DNA of 64,000 nt, from assembly GCF_002192255.1 (NCBI RefSeq), contig NZ_CP021768.1, forward strand, positions 2,932,001-2,996,000. The letters run 5' to 3'. The position numbers and the translations under genes were made by a program. The notes below the pieces were generated by a model, which was not told the origin of the DNA, made no database searches, and saw only the letters and a list, made by a program, of their open reading frames with translations. This stretch comes from Stenotrophomonas sp. WZN-1 (GTDB taxonomy: Bacteria > Pseudomonadota > Gammaproteobacteria > Xanthomonadales > Xanthomonadaceae). Positions 27,029 through 36,632 of the stretch are shown here, piece after piece. How positions within the stretch are numbered: position 1 is the first letter of the stretch; each line of letters opens with the position of its first letter.

Positions 27029-27449
27029 TGGTGAAGGCGGCGCCGTCCACGCCCAGGTCCCAACCCTTGCCGGTGCCGGACAGGGCCAGCGAGATGTCGC
27101 CCTTGGTCATCACCTGCGCATTGCTGGACTTCACTGCGCCCGCATGCGCCCCCACCGAGGCGTAGGTGCCCAGCAGTTCGTTGACGCTCACGGCGCCGGT
27201 GAAGCTGCCACGGCCATTGGTGATCTTCGACTTGCCCACGGTCAGGCCGCCGCCCTTCACTTCGATGCGCACCGGCAGGCTGGTGCCGTTGCTGCAGCTG
27301 ACCGTGCCATTGCCGGAGGCGGTCTTGTAGATCAGTGACCAACCGGACAGGTTGTAGCGCAACTGGCAATCGAGGTTGCCGGCGGCGTGCGCGGCCGGGG
27401 CCAGCGTTGCAGCGGACAGGGCCAGCAGCAGGGCGAAGGGCTTGTTCAT
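27015..27449 (-). CDS. small exported protein of unknown function
   Basis: A 144-residue protein with a clear signal peptide (MNKPFALLLALSAATL...AHA, cleavage about residue 22). The mature part has two cysteines (LDCQLRYN, TVSCSNG), probably a disulfide, and is rich in Gly, Ser and beta-type residues (GTYASVGAHAGAV, KGDISLALSGTGKGW), suggesting a small beta-sandwich in the periplasm or outside. The layout is somewhat like DUF992 exported proteins but I cannot assign it. A TAGATT -10 candidate lies about 36 nt before the ATG. Confidence 0.7.
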   Translation of the reverse strand: MNKPFALLLALSAATLAPAAHAAGNLDCQLRYNLSGWSLIYKTASGNGTVSCSNGTSLPVRIEVKGGGLTVGKSKITNGRGSFTGAVSVNELLGTYASVGAHAGAVKSSNAQVMTKGDISLALSGTGKGWDLGVDGAAFTISRR

Positions 27450-27552
27450 GGCAGGACTTCCAGTTCGGTCGGACTGCCGGCGAATCTAGCAGCGCGCGCG
27501 TGCACGTTGGATGCAGGCGCGCGCGCTGGTGCGGCAGTGTTCAGGCCGTCGC

Positions 27553-28359
27553 TCAGGCCTGCTCGTCCAGGTGGAAGGCATCGGCATCGAGCATCGCCGG
27601 GAAACGCGCGCGGTGCGCGGCCAGCGCGTCGGCGGAGATGGTGGTGGTGACCACCTGTTCGCGTTCGCGGATCTCCACCTGCGGCTGTCCAAGGAAGTCG
27701 ATCACCGCGCTGTCACCGGCGTAATGCAGCTGGTTGCCGTCCACGCCAACGCGGTTCACCGCCGCCACGAAGCACAGGTTCTCGATCGCCCGCGCACGCA
27801 GCAGGGTCTTCCACGCATAGGCGCGCGCCGACGGCCAGTTGGCGACGAAGATCTGCAGGTCGAAGTCCAGCTGATCAGGGCGTTCCACGTTGTAGCGGTT
27901 GCGGCAGAACACCGGGAAACGCAGGTCGTAGCAGACCTGCGGATTGATCCGCCAGCCTTTCCATTCCACGCTCAGGCGCTCACGGCCGGCGGCATAGCGT
28001 TCGTGTTCACCGCCGTAGCGGAACAGGTGGCGCTTGTCGTAGTACTGAAGGTCGCCATCGGGCGTGGCGAACAGCAGGCGGTTGTAGACGCCGTTGCCCT
28101 CGCGCAGCTGCACGCTGCCGATCACCGCCGCGTTCAAGGCCTTGGCCTGTTCGCGCAGCCAGGCCACGGTCGGGCCATCCATGCCTTCGGCCTGGGCGAT
28201 GGCCTCGTTGGAGAAGCCACTGGTGAAGGTCTCCGGCAGGATCACCAGGTCGGTGGTGCCGGCCAGCGGTGCCAGCAACGCACCGTAGTAGGCGCGGTTG
28301 CCCGCCGGGTCATGCCAGCGGGTGTCACCCTGGACGAGGGAGATGCGCAGGTCCTGCAT
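27553..28359 (-). CDS. carbon-nitrogen hydrolase, probable omega-amidase (YafV/Nit2 type)
   Basis: A 268-residue nitrilase-superfamily enzyme. The Glu-Lys-Cys triad is visible: Glu in LPETFTSGF, Lys in YYDKRHLF, Cys in NPQVCYDLRFP. These residues and the length match bacterial omega-amidases that hydrolyse alpha-ketoglutaramate or alpha-ketosuccinamate. It starts at 28359 behind GGAGGCACGGAC, 14 bp after the aminotransferase stop. The pairing of a glutamine-using aminotransferase with an omega-amidase is known as the glutamine transaminase/omega-amidase pathway, which pulls the amino transfer forward during methionine salvage. Confidence 0.87.
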   Translation of the reverse strand: MQDLRISLVQGDTRWHDPAGNRAYYGALLAPLAGTTDLVILPETFTSGFSNEAIAQAEGMDGPTVAWLREQAKALNAAVIGSVQLREGNGVYNRLLFATPDGDLQYYDKRHLFRYGGEHERYAAGRERLSVEWKGWRINPQVCYDLRFPVFCRNRYNVERPDQLDFDLQIFVANWPSARAYAWKTLLRARAIENLCFVAAVNRVGVDGNQLHYAGDSAVIDFLGQPQVEIREREQVVTTTISADALAAHRARFPAMLDADAFHLDEQA

Positions 28360-28373
28360 GTCCGTGCCTCCGC

Positions 28374-29522
28374 TCACAGCAGGCGCAGGCGTTCGATCGC
28401 CGCGTCCATGGTCGCTTCGTTCTTGGCAAAGCACAGCCGCACCAGGCGCTGGCCGGCCGGCGGATTCTCGTAGAACGGCGACAGCGGGATGGCGGTGACG
28501 CCCTTCTCGATGGTCAGCCACTTCACGAACTCGTGATCCGGCAGGTCACTGATGGCCGAGTAGTCGACCAGCTGGAAGTAACCGCCCGGCACCGGCAGCG
28601 CCTTCAGGCGGGTGCCGGCCAGCTGCTCGCGGAAGCGGTCGCGCTTGGCCTGGTAGAACGCGCCCAGCTCCAGGTGGTGTTGGGGCTCGTCGCGGATCAT
28701 CGCGGCGAAGCCATGCTGCGCCGGACCGAAGCTGGTGAAAGTGTTGTACTGGTGCACCTTGCGGAACTCGGCGGTCAGCGCCGGCGGGGCGATCGCATAA
28801 CCGATCTTCCAGCCGGTGCAGTGGTAGGTCTTGCCGAAACTGGAGATGACGAACGCGCGCTCGCGCAGTTCCGGGTAGCGCAGCGCCGATTCATGGCGGC
28901 GCCCGTCGTAGATGATGTGTTCGTACACCTCATCGGAGATGAGGTAGATCTGCGTGCCGCGCAGCAGTTCGGCCAGCGCCTGCATGTCCTGCGCCGACAG
29001 CATCGCGCCGGACGGATTGTGCGGGGTGTTGACGATCAGCATGCGGGTGCGCGGGGTGATCGCTGCACGCACGCGGTCCCAGTCGACCGCGAACGTCTGC
29101 GGATCGAGCGACACATGCACGGCCTTGGCGCCGGCCAGGTCGATCGCCGGTTCGTAGCAGTCATACGCCGGGTCGAGCACGATCACTTCCTCGCCGGCAC
29201 GCACCACGGCGTGGATGGCGTTGAAGATGGCCTCGGTGCCACCGCTGGTGACGGTGATCTCGCTGTCCGCATCGACCTGCGCGCCGTAGCAGTCCAGCGC
29301 CTTCTGTGCGATGGCCTGGCGCAGCGGCGCCACTCCGGTCATCGGCGGGTACTGGTTCAGCCCGGCGGCCATCGCCCTGGCGGTCTCGTCGATCAGGCGC
29401 TGCGGCGCCGAAAAGTCCGGGAAACCCTGGCCCAGGTTGACCGCGCCGTGTTCGGCGGCGAGCTGGGACATCACGGTGAAGATCGTGGTACCGACCTTGG
29501 GCAGCTTGGTGGTGGGTTGCAT
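28374..29522 (-). CDS. PLP-dependent aminotransferase, probable methionine/glutamine aminotransferase (YbdL type)
   Basis: A 382-residue class I/II aminotransferase. The PLP lysine is in [15 protein letters not shown]; the substrate-binding asparagine and the arginine of the C-terminus ([10 protein letters not shown]) are in place, and NPHNPSG-type NTPHNPSG is present. Start M at 29522 gives the YbdL-like N-terminus ([16 protein letters not shown]). It resembles E. coli YbdL and kynurenine aminotransferase/glutamine transaminase K, which make methionine from ketomethiobutyrate. It precedes the omega-amidase in one operon. Confidence 0.87.
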   Translation of the reverse strand: MQPTTKLPKVGTTIFTVMSQLAAEHGAVNLGQGFPDFSAPQRLIDETARAMAAGLNQYPPMTGVAPLRQAIAQKALDCYGAQVDADSEITVTSGGTEAIFNAIHAVVRAGEEVIVLDPAYDCYEPAIDLAGAKAVHVSLDPQTFAVDWDRVRAAITPRTRMLIVNTPHNPSGAMLSAQDMQALAELLRGTQIYLISDEVYEHIIYDGRRHESALRYPELRERAFVISSFGKTYHCTGWKIGYAIAPPALTAEFRKVHQYNTFTSFGPAQHGFAAMIRDEPQHHLELGAFYQAKRDRFREQLAGTRLKALPVPGGYFQLVDYSAISDLPDHEFVKWLTIEKGVTAIPLSPFYENPPAGQRLVRLCFAKNEATMDAAIERLRLL

Positions 29523-29575
29523 CGGCCTGGGGATATGGGGAGACAGGCCCCTGAGTTTACGCAATCCCTGCTTCG

Positions 29576-29653
29576 GTAGCGCCGGCCGCTGGCCTGCAAC
29601 CCGGGACGATCTGCGACGCTGGGTCGCACCTGCCGGGCAGCGGCCGGCACTAC
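29576..29653. repeat. SMAG-type inverted pair
   Basis: GTAGCGCCGGCCGCTGGC (29576 on) and GCAGCGGCCGGCACTAC (ending 29653) are mutually inverted copies with GTAG/CTAC ends, filling the divergent gap between the aminotransferase and ccmA. Confidence 0.7.
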
Positions 29654-29669
29654 CCTGTGAATTCACCGC

Positions 29670-29675
29670 TACAAT
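29670..29675 (+). promoter_or_regulatory. -10 candidate of the ccm operon
   Basis: TACAAT with the first ccm start codon 35 nt downstream. The -35 is weak and overlaps the repeat. A six-codon ORF (29693-29713, MKTFAP) ends in TGA overlapping the ccmA TTG start. Confidence 0.35.
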
Positions 29676-29709
29676 TGCCGCCGCACTCCGGCATGAAGAC
29701 CTTTGCCCC

Positions 29710-30339
29710 TTGAACACCCCTGCATTGCTGGCCGCCAGCGGCCTGAGCTTCTCCCGCAATGACGAGCCGGTGTTCGGCCCGCTGGACTTCCATGTGGACG
29801 CCGGTGAAGCCCTGCTGGTGCAGGGCGGCAATGGCGCCGGCAAGACCACCCTGCTGCGCGTGCTGGCCGGCCTGGCCCGGCCCGGTGCTGGCCAGGTGCG
29901 GATCGACGGCAAGGCCGCCAGCAATGCCGAACGTGCTCGCTACGTGGCCTACCTCAGCCACCTGCCGGCCCTGAAGCCGGACCTCGGCACGCTGGAAAAC
30001 CTGCATTTCCTGTGTGGCCTGCACGGACGGCGTGCGCGGCAGATGCCCGGCAACGCACTGGCCATCGTCGGCCTGGCCGGTCATGAGGACACCCTGGTAC
30101 GGCACCTGTCGGCCGGACAGAAGCGGCGGCTGGCACTGGCGCGCATCTGGCTGTCGCCGGCGCCGTTGTGGCTGCTGGACGAACCCTACGCCAACCTCGA
30201 CCTGGAGGGCATCACCCTGGTCAACCGGATGATTTCGGCGCACCTGCGCGCCGGTGGCGCTGCGCTGGTCACCACCCATGGCGCCTATGCCGCACCGCCG
30301 GTGCGTACCCGCCAGCTCGACCTCGGCGGTGCCGCATGA
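29710..30339 (+). CDS. ccmA: cytochrome c maturation ATP-binding protein CcmA
   Basis: A 209-residue ABC ATPase of the CcmABCD complex, which releases holo-CcmE. Walker [10 protein letters not shown] (residues 39-47), signature [13 protein letters not shown] and Walker [13 protein letters not shown] are complete. No ATG is available in frame; the most credible start is the TTG at 29710, which overlaps the TGA of a six-codon ORF (29693-29713), so translation could be coupled. It overlaps ccmB by 4 nt. Confidence 0.93.
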   Translation: MNTPALLAASGLSFSRNDEPVFGPLDFHVDAGEALLVQGGNGAGKTTLLRVLAGLARPGAGQVRIDGKAASNAERARYVAYLSHLPALKPDLGTLENLHFLCGLHGRRARQMPGNALAIVGLAGHEDTLVRHLSAGQKRRLALARIWLSPAPLWLLDEPYANLDLEGITLVNRMISAHLRAGGAALVTTHGAYAAPPVRTRQLDLGGAA

Positions 30340-31031
30340 TCGCGCCGGGCACCGAACCAGGCCTGTGGCAGACCGCAGGCGCCCTGCTCAAGCGCGACCT
30401 GCGCCTGCTCTGGCGCCGCCGCGGCGACGCGCTGCAGCCACTGCTGTTCGCGGTGCTGGTGGTGGTGCTGTTCGCACTGGCCCAGGGCCGCGAACCACAA
30501 CTGCTGGCCGCCACCGCCGGCGCGGTGCTGTGGCTGGCCGTGCTGCTGGCGGGACAGCTGTCGCTGGATTCGCTGTTCCGCTCCGACGCCGAGGACGGCT
30601 CGCTGGAACAATGGCTGCTGGCGCCGGTGCCGCTGGCCTGGCTGGTGCTGGTGCGCGTGCTGCTGCATTGGGCCACCACTGCGTTGCCGCTGATCGTGGT
30701 CAGCCCGCTGCTGGCCGAAATGCTGCATCTGCCGCATGACCAGCTGCCGATGTTGCTGGCATCGTTGCTGCTGGGAACACCATTGCTGAGCTTGATCGGT
30801 GGCGTGGTCGCCGCACTGACCGTTGGCATCCGACGCTCTGGTATTCTCGTGGCGCTGCTGTCGTTGCCGCTGTACGTGCCGGTGCTGGTGTTCGGTGCAG
30901 GCAGCCTGGCGGCAGCCGGACGCGGACAGGATCCGGTCGGTGCGCTGCTGATGCTGGGCGCCGGCCTGCTGGTCGCGCTGGTGCTGGCGCCGCTGGCCAC
31001 CGCTGCTGCAATACGTATTTCTCTGAGTTGA
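30336..31031 (+). CDS. ccmB: heme exporter membrane protein CcmB
   Basis: A 231-residue inner-membrane partner of CcmA with six hydrophobic segments. Family landmarks include [14 protein letters not shown] near the N-terminus and [17 protein letters not shown]. Start ATG overlaps the ccmA stop. Confidence 0.93.
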   Translation: MIAPGTEPGLWQTAGALLKRDLRLLWRRRGDALQPLLFAVLVVVLFALAQGREPQLLAATAGAVLWLAVLLAGQLSLDSLFRSDAEDGSLEQWLLAPVPLAWLVLVRVLLHWATTALPLIVVSPLLAEMLHLPHDQLPMLLASLLLGTPLLSLIGGVVAALTVGIRRSGILVALLSLPLYVPVLVFGAGSLAAAGRGQDPVGALLMLGAGLLVALVLAPLATAAAIRISLS

Positions 31032-31074
31032 CCGAGCTGAGAGCCAATCCACCCCTGCTGGATAGCCGCCACGC

Positions 31075-31845
31075 ATGAATCCGATTGTCCGCTGGTTCCA
31101 CCAACTCGGTTCGCCCCCCACGTTCGACCGTTTCGCTGCCCGCTGGTCGCGGGTGTTCTACCTCGCGGCGGTGCCGGTGCTGCTGGTCGGCATGTGGCAG
31201 GCGCTGCTGGTGGTACCGCCGGAAGCCAAGCAGCTGGACAGCTTCCGCATCCTCTACATCCACGTGCCCAGTGCCTGGATGAGCCTGTTCGTGTTCGCGC
31301 TGATGGCGTTGTATGCGGCCATCGCACTGATCTGGCGGATCAAGGTCTGCGAGATCCTGGCGATGGCCTGTGCGCCGATGGGTGCCGGCTTCACCCTGAT
31401 CACCCTGTTGACCGGCAGCATCTGGGGCAAGGGCACCTGGGGCACCTGGTGGGACTGGGACCCGCGCATGACCAGCGAGCTGGTGCTGCTGTTCCTGTAC
31501 CTGGGCGTGATCGGCCTGTACCACGCCATCGAGGACCGCCGCAGCGCCGCGCGCGCAGCCGGCCTTCTGGCCATCGTCGGTGTCAGCCTGCTGCCGGTGA
31601 TCCGCTACTCGGTGGACTGGTGGGGTGGCCTGCACCAGCGCCAGTCGATCAACGTATTCGGTGAATCGGCGATCAGCAGCGCGATGATCGCGCCGCTGTG
31701 GTGGATGGTGATCGGCACCAAGTTCTGGTTCGCCGGCTCGGTGCTGGCCAAGGCCCGCGCCGACAATCTCGACCGCGAGGCCGGCAAGGCCTGGGTCGGT
31801 GGTCGCGTCGATGCCGAACGCCCGGCCCGGGAGGCCCAGCCATGA
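31075..31845 (+). CDS. ccmC: heme-handling protein CcmC
   Basis: A 256-residue membrane protein that presents heme to CcmE. The tryptophan-rich WWD motif ([12 protein letters not shown]) is intact, as are the flanking periplasmic histidines (YIHVPSAWM and YHAIED). Six membrane segments. A 43-bp gap separates it from ccmB; its stop overlaps ccmD. Confidence 0.95.
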   Translation: MNPIVRWFHQLGSPPTFDRFAARWSRVFYLAAVPVLLVGMWQALLVVPPEAKQLDSFRILYIHVPSAWMSLFVFALMALYAAIALIWRIKVCEILAMACAPMGAGFTLITLLTGSIWGKGTWGTWWDWDPRMTSELVLLFLYLGVIGLYHAIEDRRSAARAAGLLAIVGVSLLPVIRYSVDWWGGLHQRQSINVFGESAISSAMIAPLWWMVIGTKFWFAGSVLAKARADNLDREAGKAWVGGRVDAERPAREAQP

Positions 31846-32030
31846 CCCACCTGCCCTATGTGATCGGCGCCTACGCCGTGTTCGTGCTGGTGCTCGGCGC
31901 CGATGCCATCGGTTCGTGGCTGCGCCTGCGCGTGGCGCGTCGGCTGGCACTGGCCCGGCAGCAACGGCAGCAGACCCGCGCCGGCAGGCAGGACGCAGCG
32001 GCGCCGCTGTCGACGGAGCTGGAACGATGA
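31842..32030 (+). CDS. ccmD: heme exporter subunit CcmD
   Basis: A 62-residue small membrane protein with one hydrophobic segment and a basic C-terminal stretch ([17 protein letters not shown]), required to release holo-CcmE from CcmABC. It overlaps ccmC and ccmE by 4 nt each. Confidence 0.9.
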   Translation: MTHLPYVIGAYAVFVLVLGADAIGSWLRLRVARRLALARQQRQQTRAGRQDAAAPLSTELER

Positions 32031-32488
32031 CCCCGGTACAGCGTCGCCGCCTGGTGTGGGTGCTGCTGGCCCTGCTCGCCTCCGGCCTGGCTACCGCGCT
32101 GGTGGCGATGGCGCTGGAGCGCAACATTGCCTACCTGTACACCCCCTCGGAAGTCCTGCGCGGCGATGTCGATGCGCAGTCGCGCTTCCGCCTCGGCGGC
32201 ATGGTGGTGAAAGGCTCCTTCAACCGACCGGTCGGCTCGCTGGAGGCACGTTTTGAAGTGACCGACGGCGATGCCCAGCTGGCGGTGACCACGTCGCGGA
32301 TCCTGCCGGACATGTTCGCCGAGGGCACGGCGGTGGTCGCCAGTGGCCGACTGCAGGACGGCACCTTCGTCGCCGACGAGGTGCTGGCCAAGCACGATGA
32401 GAAGTACGTGCCGAAGGAAGTGGCCGACAAGATGGGCGACGCCCATCGCAAGCACGACGTGCCGGTGACGGCACCCGAGGTGCGCTGA
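32027..32488 (+). CDS. ccmE: heme chaperone CcmE
   Basis: A 153-residue periplasmic heme chaperone with an N-terminal anchor. The covalent heme-binding histidine is His123 in [10 protein letters not shown], with axial Tyr127. The OB-fold ([22 protein letters not shown]) is clear. It carries heme from CcmC to CcmF. Confidence 0.95.
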   Translation: MTPVQRRRLVWVLLALLASGLATALVAMALERNIAYLYTPSEVLRGDVDAQSRFRLGGMVVKGSFNRPVGSLEARFEVTDGDAQLAVTTSRILPDMFAEGTAVVASGRLQDGTFVADEVLAKHDEKYVPKEVADKMGDAHRKHDVPVTAPEVR

Positions 32489-34408
32489 GTGTTGCCCGAA
32501 CTGGGTCAGATCCTGCTGCTGTGCGCGTTGCTGGCCTCGCTGCTGCAGGCCGGCCTGCCGCTGGTCGGCGCGCAGCGCAACAACACGGCGTGGATGGCGG
32601 TGGCACGACCTGCCGCGTTCGCGCAGCTGCTGCTGGTCGCTGGCGCATTCTCCGTGCTGACCGCCGCGTTCGTGCAGCAGGACTTCTCGGTACGCTACGT
32701 GGCCGAGAACTCCAATTCGCTGCTGCCGATGGTCTACCGCTACTCGGCGGTCTGGGGCGCGCACGAGGGTTCGCTGCTGATGTGGGCGCTGGTGCTGGCG
32801 CTGTGGACCGGCGCGGTGGCGCTGTTCTCGCGGCACCTGCCGGCGCCGGTGCAGGCGCGCGTACTGGCGGTGATGGGCGTGGTCAGCGTCGGCTTCCTCG
32901 CCTTCCTGATCTTCACCTCCAATCCGTTCCTGCGCCTGAACCCGGCGCCGCTGGAAGGCCGCGACCTCAACCCGCTGCTGCAGGACCCTGGGCTGATCAT
33001 CCACCCACCGATGCTCTACATCGGCTATGTCGGCTTCGCGGTGCCGTTCGCGTTCGCGGTGGCCGCATTGCTGGAAGGCCGCGTCGACGCACGCTGGCTG
33101 CGCTGGACGCGGCCGTGGACCAACGTCGCCTGGGGGTTCCTGACCCTGGGCATCGCGCTGGGCAGCTGGTGGGCCTATTACGAGCTGGGCTGGGGCGGCT
33201 GGTGGTTCTGGGACCCGGTGGAAAATGCCAGCTTCATGCCTTGGCTCGTCGGCGCGGCGCTGATCCATTCGCAGGCCGTCACTGAAAAGCGTGGCACCTT
33301 CGGCAGCTGGACCCTGCTGCTGGCGATCGCCGCCTTCGCGCTGTCGCTGCTGGGCACGTTCCTGGTGCGCTCCGGCGTGCTGACCAGCGTGCATTCGTTC
33401 GCCGCCGATCCCTCGCGTGGCTTGTTCATCCTGGTGTTCCTGTCGGTGCTGGTCGGCGGCAGCCTGCTGCTGTATGCGCTGCGTGCCAACCAGCTGAGCG
33501 TGGACGCCGACGATCCGCGTCGTGGCTTCACCGCCACCTCGCGCGAGACCCTGCTGCTGGCCAACAACCTGCTGCTGGCCACCGCCTGCGCGATGGTGCT
33601 GCTCGGCACGCTGTACCCGCTGCTGGCCGATGCGCTGTCGCTGGGCAAGATCTCGGTCGGCCCGCCCTACTTCGGCAGCCTGTTCCTGCTGCTGATGGCG
33701 CCGATGATCCTGCTGCTGCCGTTCGGCCCGCTGGTGAAGTGGCAGCGCGACCAGCCCTCGCGCGCGGTCGCGCTGCTGGCACCGTGGCTGGGCCTGGCGC
33801 TGCTGCTGGGCGCGCTGGCCTGGTGGCAGGCGCCGCAGAACGGCTGGAAGGCCGGTCTCGGTGTCGCTGCCGCGGTCTGGGTCGGCTTCGGTACCGCACG
33901 CTTCGTCTGGCAACGACTGCGCGGCAATGGCCGCTTCACCGCCGAAATGCTCGGCATGATCGTCGCCCATGCCGGCATTGCCGTGTTCCTGGCTGGCGCG
34001 CTGCTGGTGGAAGCGCTGAACGTGCAGCGCGAGGTGGCACTGGCACCGGGCCAGCAGCTGGTGGTCGGCCGCTACGAAGTGCGCTTCGAGGGCGTGGACC
34101 ATCGCGAAGGCCCCAACTTCATCGCCGACCGTGGCCACCTGCGCGTGTTCCGCAACGGCCGTGAGCTGGCGCTGCTGCACCCGGAGAAGCGCCAGTACGC
34201 CAGCGGCGGCCAGGTGATGACCGAGGCCGGCATCGATGCACGCTTCGATGGTGATGTCTACGTGGCATTGGGCGAGCCGCTGGGCAACAATGCATGGGCG
34301 GTCCGGGTGCACATCAAGCCGTTCGTGCGCTGGATCTGGCTGGGCGCGCTGCTGATGGCCCTGGGCGGATTCATCACCGCCGCCGACCGCCGTTTCCGTC
34401 GTCCGTAG
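32489..34408 (+). CDS. ccmF: cytochrome c heme lyase subunit CcmF
   Basis: A 639-residue multispanning heme lyase subunit. The WWD motif lies in GWGGWWFWDPVENASFMPWL and the surrounding histidines (IHPPMLYIGY; HSQAVTEKRG) are conserved. Translation begins at a GTG directly after the ccmE stop. It transfers heme to apocytochrome together with CcmH and CcmI. Confidence 0.95.
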   Translation: MLPELGQILLLCALLASLLQAGLPLVGAQRNNTAWMAVARPAAFAQLLLVAGAFSVLTAAFVQQDFSVRYVAENSNSLLPMVYRYSAVWGAHEGSLLMWALVLALWTGAVALFSRHLPAPVQARVLAVMGVVSVGFLAFLIFTSNPFLRLNPAPLEGRDLNPLLQDPGLIIHPPMLYIGYVGFAVPFAFAVAALLEGRVDARWLRWTRPWTNVAWGFLTLGIALGSWWAYYELGWGGWWFWDPVENASFMPWLVGAALIHSQAVTEKRGTFGSWTLLLAIAAFALSLLGTFLVRSGVLTSVHSFAADPSRGLFILVFLSVLVGGSLLLYALRANQLSVDADDPRRGFTATSRETLLLANNLLLATACAMVLLGTLYPLLADALSLGKISVGPPYFGSLFLLLMAPMILLLPFGPLVKWQRDQPSRAVALLAPWLGLALLLGALAWWQAPQNGWKAGLGVAAAVWVGFGTARFVWQRLRGNGRFTAEMLGMIVAHAGIAVFLAGALLVEALNVQREVALAPGQQLVVGRYEVRFEGVDHREGPNFIADRGHLRVFRNGRELALLHPEKRQYASGGQVMTEAGIDARFDGDVYVALGEPLGNNAWAVRVHIKPFVRWIWLGALLMALGGFITAADRRFRRP

Positions 34409-34416
34409 GAGTTCCC

Positions 34417-35034
34417 ATGTCCGAGTCCCCCGCCCCGCGCCCCTCCCGCCCGCTGCCGCCGGTAGCCATCGTGATCGGCGTGCTGTTCTTCTTCGGCCTG
34501 CTCGGGCTGATGATCTACGGGGTGATGAAATCGGGTGATCCGCAGCGCGACGTACTGCCGTCGGCGCTGATCGACAAGCCGGCGCCGGCGTTCGCGCTGC
34601 CGGTGCTGCACGACCCTGAGATGATCGTGCACAGCGACGACCTGCGCGGCGCGCCCTACCTGCTGAACGTGTGGGGCAGCTGGTGCGCGGCCTGCCGCGA
34701 AGAACACCCGGTGCTGACCCGGTTCGCCGAGAGCAAGCGCGTGCGCGTGATCGGCTACAACTGGAAGGACGACCCGACCGATGCGCTGCACTGGCTGGAA
34801 CAGCTGGGCAACCCGTTCATGGTGGTGCTCAGCGACGTCGAGGGCCGCACCGCGATCGACTGGGGCGTGACTGCCGCACCGGAAACCTTCCTGGTCGATG
34901 GCAGCGGCATCGTGCGCTGGAAGTACAGCGGTGCGATGACCCAGCGCGTGGTGGACGAGAAGCTGATCCCGGCGCTGCAGAAGATCGAGAAGGCCCAGGG
35001 CAGTGCCAGCAACACCCTGCACACGGCACCCTGA
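34417..35034 (+). CDS. ccmG: thiol:disulfide interchange protein CcmG/DsbE
   Basis: A 205-residue membrane-anchored thioredoxin-fold protein. The active site is WCAAC (Cys90, Cys93), and the CcmG-type loop and cis-proline (TAAPETFLVDG) are visible. It reduces the CXXCH cysteines of apocytochrome c. RBS AGGAG precedes the ATG. Confidence 0.95.
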   Translation: MSESPAPRPSRPLPPVAIVIGVLFFFGLLGLMIYGVMKSGDPQRDVLPSALIDKPAPAFALPVLHDPEMIVHSDDLRGAPYLLNVWGSWCAACREEHPVLTRFAESKRVRVIGYNWKDDPTDALHWLEQLGNPFMVVLSDVEGRTAIDWGVTAAPETFLVDGSGIVRWKYSGAMTQRVVDEKLIPALQKIEKAQGSASNTLHTAP

Positions 35035-35038
35035 GCCC

Positions 35039-35488
35039 ATGCGCTGGCTGCTGGCCCTGCTGCTCCTGATGCTGCCGCTGGCCGCGCTGGCCCAGCAGCC
35101 GCTGCACGATCCGCAGCCGCTGCAGTTCCGCGATGGCGCCGAAGAACGCCGCTTCCACGACCTGGCCGCGCAGCTGCGCTGCGTGCAGTGCCAGAACCAG
35201 TCACTGGCCGATTCCAACGCGCAGATCGCGCAGGACCTGCGCCGCGAGGTGCTGCAGTTGATGCAGCAGGGCCACGACGACGCACAGATCAAGCAGTTCC
35301 TGGTCGCCCGCTACGGCGAGTTCGTGCTCTACCAGCCGCCGTTGCAGCCGGGTACCTGGCTGCTGTGGGGCGGCCCGCTGCTGGTGCTCGGCGCCGGCGC
35401 ACTGGTGGTGCTGGGCATCGTCCGCCGCCGTGGCCGCGCGGTAGCGGCGATGCCGGCAAGCAAGGCCGATGAGGGAGACGGATGGTGA
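35039..35488 (+). CDS. ccmH: cytochrome c maturation protein CcmH (CcmL/NrfF type)
   Basis: A 149-residue periplasmic protein with signal peptide, the LRCVQCQN redox motif (Cys48, Cys51) and a C-terminal membrane helix. It corresponds to the N-terminal half of E. coli CcmH; the TPR half is encoded separately by the next gene. Overlaps ccmI by 7 nt. Confidence 0.93.
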   Translation: MRWLLALLLLMLPLAALAQQPLHDPQPLQFRDGAEERRFHDLAAQLRCVQCQNQSLADSNAQIAQDLRREVLQLMQQGHDDAQIKQFLVARYGEFVLYQPPLQPGTWLLWGGPLLVLGAGALVVLGIVRRRGRAVAAMPASKADEGDGW

Positions 35489-36471
35489 GCCATTGGCTGC
35501 CGGTGCTTGCCGGTCTGGTCGCCGCGCTGATGGCGGCGCTTGTGCTGTGGCCGCTGCGCCGGCACGGTCGCCGCGGTTTCGTGGTGGGCGTGCTCGCGCT
35601 GGGCGTCGCCGGCGCCTGCCTGTATCTGCTGGTCGGTGACCCGCGTGCGGCACAGGTGCAGCCGGCGCCCTCGGTGGCGACATTGCGCGATGGCGTGCAG
35701 GCCTTGCAGGACGCACTGAAGCGTGATCCGCAGCGTGCCGATGGCTGGGCATTGCTCGGACGGTCGCAGGCGGAGCTAGGCAATGTCTCAGCCGCGGCGG
35801 ATGCCTTCGCCAGGGCCGCCGCATTGGCACCGGATGATCCGGGCGTGCTGGTGGAAGCCGCGCAGGCGCGCGCGCAGGCCGATGCCGGCAAGCAGTTCGA
35901 TGACACCGCAATGGCCTGGTTGCAGCAGGCGCGCACGCTGGCCCCGGACGCCGAGCGCGCCAGCTGGCTGCTGGGCATCGCCCTGCGCCAGCGCGGAAAG
36001 AATGCCGAGGCCGCTGACGTGTGGAGCGGCCTGTTGCCACGACTGGAACCGGGTGCCGCGCAGGCGCTGCAGGCACAGATCGCCATCGCCCGCGAGGCCG
36101 CCGGCCAGGCGCCCGATGTTGCCGCTGCGGCGCCATCGGCGCTGCTGCAGGTGCGCGTGCAGCTGCCTGCGCTGAAGAACACCGAGTGGCCCGCCAGTAC
36201 CCAGGTATTCGTGCTGGCCCGCGCCGTGGGTGGACCGCCGATGCCGGTGGCCGCGCGCAAGCTGCCCCTGGCCGGTTTCCCGGCCACGGTCGGGCTGGGC
36301 GACGGTGACAGCCCGATGCCGACCGCACCGCTGTCGGCCCACCGCGAAGTGGAAGTGCTGGCACGCATCTCGCGCAGCGGCAGCGCCAACCGCAGCGAGG
36401 ATGACCTGCAGAGCGTTCCGGTGAAAGTGAGCCTGCCGCATGAAGGCGTGGTGGAGTTGCGGTTTCCCTGA
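35482..36471 (+). CDS. ccmI: cytochrome c maturation protein CcmI (TPR)
   Basis: A 329-residue protein with two N-terminal membrane segments, tetratricopeptide repeats (GWALLGRSQAELGNVSAAADAFARAAAL) and a C-terminal beta domain. It chaperones apocytochrome c to the heme lyase. It is the last gene of the ccm operon; three SMAG palindromes follow the stop. Confidence 0.88.
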   Translation: MVSHWLPVLAGLVAALMAALVLWPLRRHGRRGFVVGVLALGVAGACLYLLVGDPRAAQVQPAPSVATLRDGVQALQDALKRDPQRADGWALLGRSQAELGNVSAAADAFARAAALAPDDPGVLVEAAQARAQADAGKQFDDTAMAWLQQARTLAPDAERASWLLGIALRQRGKNAEAADVWSGLLPRLEPGAAQALQAQIAIAREAAGQAPDVAAAAPSALLQVRVQLPALKNTEWPASTQVFVLARAVGGPPMPVAARKLPLAGFPATVGLGDGDSPMPTAPLSAHREVEVLARISRSGSANRSEDDLQSVPVKVSLPHEGVVELRFP

Positions 36472-36474
36472 CCT

Positions 36475-36570
36475 GTAGAGCCGAGCCCATGCTCGGCTGC
36501 CAAATGCCAGGAAACCAACGGCAGCCGAGCATGGGCTCGGCTCTACAGTAGATCCACGCCATGCGTGGAT
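36475..36570. repeat. cluster of three SMAG-type palindromes
   Basis: GTAGAGCCGAGCCCATGCTC (36475 on) and its inverted copy ending CTAC at 36546 form a head-to-head pair; a third, different copy GTAGATCCACGC-CATG-CGTGGAT starts at 36548. This is the REP/BIME-like arrangement known for S. maltophilia GTAG elements. Confidence 0.85.
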
Positions 36571-36620
36571 ACGGGCACCGATGGAAACCAGCGTGTCGCC
36601 AGCTCCACATGCGGCCCCGC

Positions 36621-36626
36621 TAGAAT
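36621..36626 (+). promoter_or_regulatory. -10 box of metX, leaderless arrangement
   Basis: GCTAGAAT is followed by 6 nt and then ATG at 36633; a start site at the ATG is implied. Confidence 0.5.
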
Positions 36627-36632
36627 GACTGC

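Noticed and set aside
29693..29713. ATG at 29693 considered as the ccmA start
   Set aside because: It is out of frame with ccmA and stops after six codons; kept only as a mini-ORF observation.
31871..34312. An 813-codon minus-strand frame opposite ccmEF
   Set aside because: Shadow of ccmE and ccmF with Gln/His-rich low-complexity content.
36475..36570. Repeat cluster considered as a CRISPR or terminator array
   Set aside because: Spacings are irregular, repeats are palindromic with GTAG ends and differ from each other, and there is no U-run; they are SMAG-type elements.
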